A stretch of DNA of 64,000 nt. Origin: Ostreococcus lucimarinus CCE9901. Its lineage: Eukaryota > Chlorophyta > Mamiellophyceae > Mamiellales > Bathycoccaceae. Below are positions 47,069-52,700 of the stretch, piece by piece (the first letter of the stretch is position 1; the number at the start of each line of letters is the position of its first letter). The stretch covers positions 248,001 through 312,000 of the forward strand of contig NC_009365.1 of NCBI RefSeq assembly GCF_000092065.1, read 5' to 3'. Position numbers and translations under genes: made by a program. The notes under the pieces were generated by a model. That model was not told the origin of the DNA and did no database searches. It saw nothing but the letters and a program-made list of their open reading frames with translations.

Positions 47069-48433
47069 TCACTTCGGGCCGTCGCCCTCGCCCAGGACGG
47101 TCTTTTGGCGCTTCGCGTCGCGCGCGTCGCCGACGCTGAAGACGTCGTCGAAGGTTTCGAGCGCGTTTAAAAACGCCTGGTCCATGTTGAAGTACTTGTA
47201 ACTCGCGAGGCGGCCGACGAAGACGACGCCGGGCTCTTTCGCCGCCATGTCGCGGTACTTTTCGTATAACTCGCGGTTGGCGGGGTTGGGAACGGGGTAA
47301 TACGGCTCGCCGTGATCGCACGAGTACTCTTTGAAGACGACGGTGCCCGCGTGCTCGCGCGCCTCGCGCGGCTGGTTGGGCTTGTGCTTGTACTCGACGA
47401 CGCGCGTGTGCTCGACTTCCGGACCGGGGTAGTTGAGCTGTAAGCACGGTTGGTAGAAGAATGGTTTCGTTTTGTCCTCGCCCTCGTGGTACTCTTCGAA
47501 GAAACGCAGACTTCGGTACTCGAGCTTGGGCAAACCTTGAGACGCGTACCACGCGTCGATGGGGCCGGTGAAGACGACGAACTTTCGCGCCTTGCTTCTC
47601 AACATGTCTTTGTGCTCAAAAAAGTCGGTGTTCAGGCGCACGGTGATGTTCGGATCGCCCATGATCATATTTTCGAAAATCCTCGTGTACCCGTGCTTCG
47701 GCAACGCTTGGTGCGGATCGCTAAAGTACCTATCGTCGACGTCTTCGCGCACGGGTATCCTCGCCAAGACGCTCGCGTCCAGCTCCTCGGGGTACTTATC
47801 CCACTGCTTCTTCGTGTAATGCTTAAATATCGCCTCGTACAGCTCCGCCCCCGCCCTCGTCAGCGCGCTCTCTTCTCCGTTCTTCGGATTCTCGTTCACC
47901 GACCGTCTGGCGTCCAACCATCTTCGCGCGTCCTCGTCCGTCTTCAAATCCGCCTCGGGAAACAGCGCGTTGATCGTGTCCCTGTTCGGCGGCACCCCCA
48001 CGATTCGGTACCGCCTCCCCCCGTGTTCGTACTCCCCGTCCTCGCGCTCGATCGCCGCCTTCACTCGGTGTTCGTACGGCGTCCACTCGCTGAATCGATT
48101 CACGTATTCCCACACCCGCGCGTGCTTCGTGTGAAACAAGTGCACGCCGTACTGCGACACCCTGAACCCCTTCGCGTTCACGAAGTCGTAGCAGTTCCCG
48201 CCGACGTGATCGCGCTTGTCCACGAGAAGCGTCTTCATCCCGAGCTCTCGCGACGCGCGGCTCGCGAAGACGCAGCCCGAGATGCCGGCGCCGACGACGA
48301 CGAGGTCGAACTCGCGGTCGCGAATCCGCGCGTCGCTCGCGACGCCGGCGAACCAGCTCGGATCGTGGTCGTTGCCGCGACGGACGGAGACGTCCACGCC
48401 CGCCCACTCGTCGGCGTCGGCGCGCGCGCGCAT
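47069..48433 (-). CDS. UDP-galactopyranose mutase
   Basis: The enzyme interconverts UDP-galactopyranose and UDP-galactofuranose using reduced FAD. The 454-residue protein starts at ATG 48431-48433. The FAD-binding motif is LVVVGAGISGCVFASRA, followed by LLVDKRDHVGGNCYDF. Substrate and flavin residues sit in SQYGVHLFHTKHARVWEYVN, FKHYTKKQWDKYPEELDASV, RIPVREDVDDRYFSDPHQAL, GPIDAWYASQGLPKLEYRSL and GRLASYKYFNMDQAFLNAL. Sequence and length are closer to bacterial Glf than to the larger fungal enzymes. There is no clear targeting peptide. It implies galactofuranose in this alga's glycans. Part of this gene (48294-48345) recurs at 50118-50169. Confidence 0.95.
   Translation of the reverse strand: MRARADADEWAGVDVSVRRGNDHDPSWFAGVASDARIRDREFDLVVVGAGISGCVFASRASRELGMKTLLVDKRDHVGGNCYDFVNAKGFRVSQYGVHLFHTKHARVWEYVNRFSEWTPYEHRVKAAIEREDGEYEHGGRRYRIVGVPPNRDTINALFPEADLKTDEDARRWLDARRSVNENPKNGEESALTRAGAELYEAIFKHYTKKQWDKYPEELDASVLARIPVREDVDDRYFSDPHQALPKHGYTRIFENMIMGDPNITVRLNTDFFEHKDMLRSKARKFVVFTGPIDAWYASQGLPKLEYRSLRFFEEYHEGEDKTKPFFYQPCLQLNYPGPEVEHTRVVEYKHKPNQPREAREHAGTVVFKEYSCDHGEPYYPVPNPANRELYEKYRDMAAKEPGVVFVGRLASYKYFNMDQAFLNALETFDDVFSVGDARDAKRQKTVLGEGDGPK
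48294..48345. repeat. 52-bp segment of the UGM gene copied at 50118-50169
   Basis: Parent copy, within the codons for the flavin-binding N-terminal part of UGM. The copy is exact over 52 bases and in the same orientation. Confidence 0.9.
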
Positions 48434-48648
48434 GGCGACGCGACGCGGCGCGGTGTGCGGCGGAGCGGTCGGACGTCGGCGAACGACGACCGGTCGGCGA
48501 CGACCGCGGCGTCGCGCGCGACGTCGAGCGACGGCGCGCGCGCGTCGGCGCGTCGTCGACGTCGCGTCGGCGCGCGCTCTCGCGCCGTCGCGCGTCGCGT
48601 CGGGACACCGCGACGGCGTGAAGAGTCGAATCGTCACTTCGGCGCGCC
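48434..48648. promoter_or_regulatory. Bidirectional promoter region, UGM / TLDc gene
   Basis: The 215-bp gap between divergent ATGs is GC-rich throughout, and I see no TATA-like box. Confidence 0.4.
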
Positions 48649-48661
48649 ATGGGCGCCGCGC

Positions 48662-48723
<62 letters not shown>

Positions 48724-49467
48724 CCGCGCGACGCCGCGCGCGCGTCGTCGTCGCCGCCGGACGACGACGCGCCGACGCTCGCGCGCGCGCGCGAGGACGA
48801 CGCGACGCTGCGAACGAGCGAACCGTTGTTGACGCCGCGCGTGGCGCGCGCGCTGCGAGCGCGCGTCGAGCCGAGGGCGGGCGCGGTGACGTGGACGCGC
48901 GCGTTCGATTCGCGCGCGTGCGGATTGGCGAGTCTTCGTCGCGTCGTCGAGCGGTGCGCGGGCGTCGGACGCGCGCTCGTGCTCGTGCAACCCGAGGCGG
49001 CGGACGAGGCCGAGGCCGAGGACGAGGACGAGGCGTACTACGTCGCGCACGTCTCACCGGGTTTCCAAGCGAAGCCTCGGCACGATTTCCACGGCGACGA
49101 CGCGTGCAAGACGTTTCGCGTCGACGGAAAACGCGGCGTCGTCGTCGACACGTCCGGGGTCTCCGTCGCGCCGCTGTATTGCGCGTACGGCTACTCCCGA
49201 CACGGCGACGTCGTCAACGGGTTCGGGATGTTCGGTAAGATCGGGCGCCACGCCTTATTCGTGGACGCCGCCCTGGAAAACGCGCACGCGGACTTCGGCG
49301 CGCGTCGCTTCTCCGTGCGTCGCGTCGAAGTCTGGGCGCTTGAGGCGCGCGCGCCCGGAATCGACGCCGGCGCTTCGCCGCGCGCGGCGACGCGCGATCG
49401 AGCGACGATGGCGCAGTTTACGTCATCCGCGATCGCCCGCGACGTCCTCGACGCCACGACCGGCTGA
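48649..49467 (+). CDS. TLDc-domain protein
   Basis: The 272-residue protein begins at ATG 48649. The first 27 residues come from seven 9-nt units (48661-48723) coding Ser-Ser-Pro repeats. The TLDc domain runs from about residue 80: WTRAFDSRACGLASLRRVV, ALVLVQPEA, YYVAHVSPGF, CKTFRVDGKRGVVVDTSG, CAYGYSRHGDVVNGFGMFG, HALFVDAALENAHADFG and VRRVEVWAL, which follows the order of TLDc motifs (substrate-like strand, GFG, LWLDEDL, FGN, LEVW). TLDc proteins (OXR1, NCOA7, TLDC2) bind V-ATPase and protect against oxidative stress. The last 98 codons lie in the duplicated segment, so an identical 3' fragment exists at 51612-51904. Confidence 0.72.
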
Positions 49468-49486
49468 CATCAAGACCGCGACGGAA

Positions 49487-49654
49487 CGTCGAGGAAAGAT
49501 CTCGTCGACGCGCTGTTTCGCGAGTGCGGCGGACCAGAAGGTGTGGGAGGCGCTGACGGATACGCGCGGCGTACGAGGCGACGTTCGCGGCGATTGAGGA
49601 CGCGCGTCGCGCGAGATAGATGATAGATTGATACTAGATAGATCTGATGCAGCT
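49487..49654 (+). pseudogene. Decayed 3' fragment of the BOD1/SHG1-like gene (parent 58706-58920)
   Basis: Sequence from CGTCGAGGAAAGATCTCGTC through GATCTGATG-AGCT matches the parent's last 170 coding bases plus about 45 bases of its 3' flank. A 20-bp deletion (between two GGCGGA copies) and a 17-bp deletion (between two CGCGCG copies) shift the frame, and small indels lie in the flank. It starts 20 bases after the TLDc stop. The inclusion of the non-coding flank indicates DNA-level copying, not retroposition. Confidence 0.88.
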
Positions 49655-49662
49655 CCTAGGCA

Positions 49663-49683
49663 GTCTCCTACGCGGTAGGAGAC
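49663..49683. other. Perfect 9-bp inverted repeat with GCG loop
   Basis: GTCTCCTAC (49663-49671) pairs exactly with GTAGGAGAC (49675-49683). It is repeated at 52100-52120. It could be an RNA hairpin or a terminator for the upstream gene; function is unknown. Confidence 0.6.
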
Positions 49684-49786
49684 CTTGTTGTAACATACGA
49701 TGTACGACGGATCCAAAAAGTGCGAGCACGTCACCGTCGACGACCCGTCCTCGAGCGCGCGAGCGCGACGCGCCGTTTTCAGTGAC

Positions 49787-49792
49787 AAAAAA
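49787..49792 (-). terminator. Pol III T6 stop after tRNA-Glu copy 1
   Basis: On the minus strand TTTTTT begins 15 bases after the tRNA discriminator base. The same run is present for copy 2 at 52224-52229. Confidence 0.75.
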
Positions 49793-49806
49793 GAATGGCA
49801 ACTTTG

Positions 49807-49993
49807 TTACCTCACCGGGATTCGAACCCGAGTCTGTTCGTGGAAGCGCGTGGCGTGTCCGTCAGTGTCGCGTTCACAATTTTTGGTGTCAACGTGTCCG
49901 TTCGCGTGTTCACGTGCGATGGGCGCGAAGATGCGTAGAATACGTACCTCTAGGGTGAAAGCCTAGCGTGATAACCATCTACACTATGAAGTA
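49807..49993 (-). tRNA. tRNA-Glu (anticodon TTC) interrupted by 113 nt in the variable region, copy 1
   Basis: The 5' part is 49993-49946 and the 3' part 49832-49807; removing 49945-49833 leaves 74 nt. The acceptor TACTTCA pairs fully with TGAGGTA (one U-G), discriminator A. The U1-A72 pair is typical of eukaryotic tRNA-Glu. The anticodon arm CTAGG-CTTTCAC-CCTAG is intact, so there is no intron at the normal 37/38 site. The T arm is TCGGG-TTCGAAT-CCCGG with a canonical B box, followed by a T6 terminator. The insertion lies near position 47/48; its exact edges are ambiguous by a few bases. Such ectopic introns are known from red algal and archaeal tRNAs. A dead pseudogene is less likely because all stems pair. 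Confidence 0.78.
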
Positions 49994-50001
49994 CCGCTCG
50001 A

Positions 50002-50091
50002 CCCCGCAAGGGGCCGCAGCGATCGATCTCTCCGATGTTTCGGAGTTCACGGGATGTACTCATGTTTCAGCTCGTCCACACTTTCGTGTGG
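50002..50091. ncRNA. Three consecutive hairpins upstream of tRNA-Glu, unassigned
   Basis: Stems are CCCC/GGGG with loop GCAA (50002-50013), CTCCGA/TCGGAG with loop TGTT (50030-50045) and CCACAC/GTGTGG with loop TTTC on plus or GAAA on minus (50076-50091). On the minus strand they precede the tRNA 5' end by 8 to 98 bases. I could not match them to U1-U6, SRP, RNase P or a known snoRNA box pattern. A leader structure or a small structured RNA is possible. Confidence 0.35.
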
Positions 50092-50117
50092 CTAGATAGA
50101 GATGTGTGCGGCTTGAC

Positions 50118-50169
50118 ACGACGACGAGGTCGAACTCGCGGTCGCGAATCCGCGCGTCGCTCGCGACGC
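50118..50169. repeat. 52-bp copy of UGM sequence at the left edge of the insert
   Basis: Exact match to 48294-48345, in the same orientation, beginning two bases before the end of the 945-bp repeat. The shared AC is a microhomology at the junction. It is too short to be functional. Confidence 0.92.
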
Positions 50170-50262
50170 GGCGTCGTCGCGCGTCGTCGCTCGCGGGTGC
50201 GCGCGCGGCGCCATCACCGCGCGCCGCGAAGTGACGACGCCCGCGCCGCTCAGGAAAAATTT

Positions 50263-50268
50263 ATATAT
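50263..50268 (+). promoter_or_regulatory. TATATA box of the insert gene
   Basis: AAATTTATATATCG lies about 95 bp upstream of the ATG at 50360. Two out-of-frame ATGs at 50295 and 50305 lie between; the frame from 50295 ends in a TGA overlapping the ATG at 50360 (ATGA), so leaky scanning or reinitiation may be involved. Confidence 0.45.
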
Positions 50269-50359
50269 CGCCCCTTTAGAGAGTACCTACACACATGACG
50301 AGTCATGAACCAAGGATGCGGGGAGATCTCGCCGTCGGCGCCACTCGTCGCCGCATACG

Positions 50360-51376
50360 ATGACCGATTCAGTCGCGCACGCCTCACCGACGTGGAGAAC
50401 GTACTCATTAGACCCGTCGCTGCAACCGGACTGGATGAACGGCACGGCGGAGGTAGAGGCGGTCAAAACAGCGGAGGATGAACTCGAGCGCTCGTACAAG
50501 AACAAGCCATTCTTCAAGAACACAAGCTACGAGGCATTCGCCAGAAAACGAGGCGAGTATGATAAACCGACGCCCGACGGCCTCGAGGAGTTCAAGCGTC
50601 TCCTACGGGCGAGTTATCTTCGCACCGTAGAGCGCATCGATGAAGATACCCAAGTTCTGGAAGCCCAGCTACAAGACGAGAATATCTCTGAAACGCGACG
50701 GTCGGTTATCCCGCAGCACATCGAGGACACTCGTGCGAAATTAAAAGAGCAAGACAATTCATTGAACGCGCTGTGCGCCGATGTGGATGCGGTTATCGCA
50801 GATTTGAAAGGCTTGCCCGATAAAATTGCCGACATAAAAGAACACGCCTCTGAACAACTTCAGCAACACAAAAGAAAAAGAACCAGTATATCTTTGGAAC
50901 GCAACCTCGAGGAGCTGAGCGATGCGCTGCGCAGCTACGAGGCGAAAAAAGAACAGGAGAGGCTCACAATTACCGATTATCGTGGGAAATATGGGTCATG
51001 TCCATCCCAGTATGTTCGCCAGACCGCCTGGGCACGCAGACCTTCTGGTCGTGAAGAAATTAGCTTCATTGTTCATCCTGTGGGTGTCATTGGCTGCGAT
51101 GGCAGTAACCTGAGCGTTGATGGACGTGTTTCGATTGATGGTTATGGTGAGTTTAACGTACCAAAATGGCAGCCTGAATGGGGACCTGAGAAGCAAATGT
51201 GTGCGTGCGAATGCTTCCAAGAGTGGTACAAAGTCGACGCCCAAGACCTTCTTTACAGCGCGCTTCGTGGCGTAGAGGGCGCGCTAAAGGCGCTCAGTGG
51301 TTCGGGAGATGACACGTCTTCGCTTCGACGGCGCTTGGGCGATGCCAATTTGGACGAAGCAAGCACGGGGAGTTAA
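50360..51376 (+). CDS. Orphan coiled-coil protein encoded in the insert
   Basis: The 338-residue protein was not recognised. Residues about 30-90 are charged (AEDELERSYKNKPFFKN, YEAFARKRGEYDKPTPDGLE). A long coiled coil covers about 90-215 with heptad-like runs (VERIDEDTQVLEAQLQDE, HIEDTRAKLKEQDNSLNAL, RNLEELSDALRSYEAKKEQE). The C-terminal about 120 residues look globular: ISFIVHPVGVIGCDGSNLSV, YGEFNVPKWQPEW and MCACECFQEWYKVDAQDLLY, with a CxC pair. There is no signal peptide, membrane span or enzyme motif. Codon use is less GC-biased than neighbouring genes, in keeping with recent arrival. The convergent partner is the broken frame at 51433-51611. A structural or attachment role is conceivable but not shown. 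Confidence 0.65.
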   Translation: MTDSVAHASPTWRTYSLDPSLQPDWMNGTAEVEAVKTAEDELERSYKNKPFFKNTSYEAFARKRGEYDKPTPDGLEEFKRLLRASYLRTVERIDEDTQVLEAQLQDENISETRRSVIPQHIEDTRAKLKEQDNSLNALCADVDAVIADLKGLPDKIADIKEHASEQLQQHKRKRTSISLERNLEELSDALRSYEAKKEQERLTITDYRGKYGSCPSQYVRQTAWARRPSGREEISFIVHPVGVIGCDGSNLSVDGRVSIDGYGEFNVPKWQPEWGPEKQMCACECFQEWYKVDAQDLLYSALRGVEGALKALSGSGDDTSSLRRRLGDANLDEASTGS

Positions 51377-51410
51377 TATATGTGGACGTATATTTTGTTG
51401 TCCACGAATG

Positions 51411-51432
<22 letters not shown>

Positions 51433-51447
<15 letters not shown>

Positions 51448-51611
51448 CGCCTCCAGTCTCGACACAGTATCACTGAGTTCACTGCGAAGTTCGTCGATTT
51501 GCTGATCTCTCGAGGCAACGGCGGCCTCTAAATCGGCGATTTGAGCGTCGTGCTCGACGATTCTTTCGTGCAGCTCCTGGTTTGACTTGACGAGCACAGG
51601 AATGATTTGAG
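51433..51611 (-). pseudogene. Truncated 3' end of an S74/endosialidase-chaperone-like gene
   Basis: Reading from the junction to the TAG at 51435-51433 gives about 59 residues starting with QIIPVLVKSNQELHERI and continuing as an uninterrupted coiled coil (HDAQIADLEAAVASRDQQID, LRSELSDTVSRLEAVE). Conserved YTQIIPVLVK-type text followed by a C-terminal coiled coil is the usual end of S74 intramolecular-chaperone domains found in phage tail spikes, large algal viruses and some eukaryotic proteins. The two preceding codons (Tyr-Thr) straddle the repeat junction, and a TAG lies a few codons further upstream inside the repeat. No start codon exists, so most of the gene is missing. Confidence 0.6.
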
Positions 51612-51904
51612 TGTATTGCGCGTACGGCTACTCCCGACACGGCGACGTCGTCAACGGGTTCGGGATGTTCGGTAAGATCGGGCGCCACGCCTTATTCGTG
51701 GACGCCGCCCTGGAAAACGCGCACGCGGACTTCGGCGCGCGTCGCTTCTCCGTGCGTCGCGTCGAAGTCTGGGCGCTTGAGGCGCGCGCGCCCGGAATCG
51801 ACGCCGGCGCTTCGCCGCGCGCGGCGACGCGCGATCGAGCGACGATGGCGCAGTTTACGTCATCCGCGATCGCCCGCGACGTCCTCGACGCCACGACCGG
51901 CTGA
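51612..51904 (+). pseudogene. TLDc gene 3' fragment in copy 2
   Basis: It encodes the last 97 residues of the TLDc protein, unchanged, but lacks the first two thirds and any promoter. The absence of mutations shows that the duplication is recent. Confidence 0.9.
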
Positions 51905-51923
51905 CATCAAGACCGCGACGGAA

Positions 51924-52091
51924 CGTCGAGGAAAGATCTCGTCGACGCGCTGTTTCGCGAGTGCGGCGGACCAGAAGGTGTGGGAGGCGCTGACGGATAC
52001 GCGCGGCGTACGAGGCGACGTTCGCGGCGATTGAGGACGCGCGTCGCGCGAGATAGATGATAGATTGATACTAGATAGATCTGATGCAGCT
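51924..52091 (+). pseudogene. Decayed BOD1/SHG1-like fragment, copy 2
   Basis: Same sequence and same deletions as 49487-49654, so the decay happened before the 945-bp duplication. Confidence 0.88.
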
Positions 52092-52243
52092 CCTAGGCAG
52101 TCTCCTACGCGGTAGGAGACCTTGTTGTAACATACGATGTACGACGGATCCAAAAAGTGCGAGCACGTCACCGTCGACGACCCGTCCTCGAGCGCGCGAG
52201 CGCGACGCGCCGTTTTCAGTGACAAAAAAGAATGGCAACTTTG

Positions 52244-52430
52244 TTACCTCACCGGGATTCGAACCCGAGTCTGTTCGTGGAAGCGCGTGGCGTGTCCGTC
52301 AGTGTCGCGTTCACAATTTTTGGTGTCAACGTGTCCGTTCGCGTGTTCACGTGCGATGGGCGCGAAGATGCGTAGAATACGTACCTCTAGGGTGAAAGCC
52401 TAGCGTGATAACCATCTACACTATGAAGTA
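52244..52430 (-). tRNA. tRNA-Glu (TTC) with variable-region insertion, copy 2
   Basis: Identical to 49807-49993, including the 113-nt insertion (52270-52382) and the T6 terminator at 52224-52229. Both copies could be expressed because tRNA promoters are internal. Confidence 0.78.
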
Positions 52431-52438
52431 CCGCTCGA

Positions 52439-52528
52439 CCCCGCAAGGGGCCGCAGCGATCGATCTCTCCGATGTTTCGGAGTTCACGGGATGTACTCAT
52501 GTTTCAGCTCGTCCACACTTTCGTGTGG
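52439..52528. ncRNA. Three-hairpin element, copy 2
   Basis: Same as 50002-50091; see that entry for stems and loops. Confidence 0.35.
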
Positions 52529-52700
52529 CTAGATAGAGATGTGTGCGGCTTGACACCGCACATCTGATGAATGACTGTGCGCTAAACTTTTTCACCCAGA
52601 AATCGCGTCGACGGACGCGCGAATGTTACGGTCGGGCGTGACGTGTTTTCGCACGCCGCGCGCCGCGCGTCGTCGCGTTCGTCGCATTCCGCACTTCGCG

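Larger units (their letters stand above)
49175..50119. repeat. 945-bp segmental duplication, copy 1
   Basis: It matches 51612-52556 with a constant offset of 2437 bases and no difference in any line I compared. It contains the TLDc 3' end, a decayed gene fragment, a perfect hairpin, an interrupted tRNA-Glu and three more hairpins. The boundaries are sharp: C49174 versus G51611 on the left and G50120 versus C52557 on the right. Confidence 0.95.
50120..51611. mobile_element. 1.49-kb insert between the direct repeats, lower GC, origin unknown
   Basis: It comprises the UGM patch, about 90 bp of GC-rich filler, a promoter with TATATA, an orphan coiled-coil gene on the plus strand and a truncated coiled-coil gene end on the minus strand. 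From about 50250 on the composition is visibly poorer in GC than the flanks. I find no terminal inverted repeats, transposase, integrase or reverse transcriptase. It is better described as captured DNA than as a defined transposon. A viral or other-lineage source is possible but unproven. Confidence 0.6.
51612..52556. repeat. 945-bp segmental duplication, copy 2
   Basis: Direct repeat of 49175-50119 with the same internal features. The left junction shares TGTA with the insert. The right junction leads into the unique region before USP39, so this copy keeps the ancestral downstream flank while copy 1 keeps the intact TLDc gene. Confidence 0.95.

Noticed and set aside
48661-48723. Seven 9-nt repeats as a CRISPR-like or regulatory array
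   Set aside because: It is an in-frame coding microsatellite giving Ser-Ser-Pro repeats at the TLDc protein N-terminus, with no spacers.
49700-49966. Two overlapping plus-strand frames of about 90-100 codons in the repeat
   Set aside because: They run antisense through the tRNA-Glu and its insertion and have no protein-like features. The identical frames in copy 2 follow from the duplication.
49807-49993. Reading the split tRNA as a permuted tRNA gene
   Set aside because: The 5' half precedes the 3' half in the normal order on the minus strand, so it is interrupted, not permuted.
49175-52556. Interpretation as an LTR retrotransposon with 945-bp LTRs
   Set aside because: The repeats contain host TLDc coding sequence and a tRNA, and the interior has no gag, pol, primer-binding site or polypurine tract.
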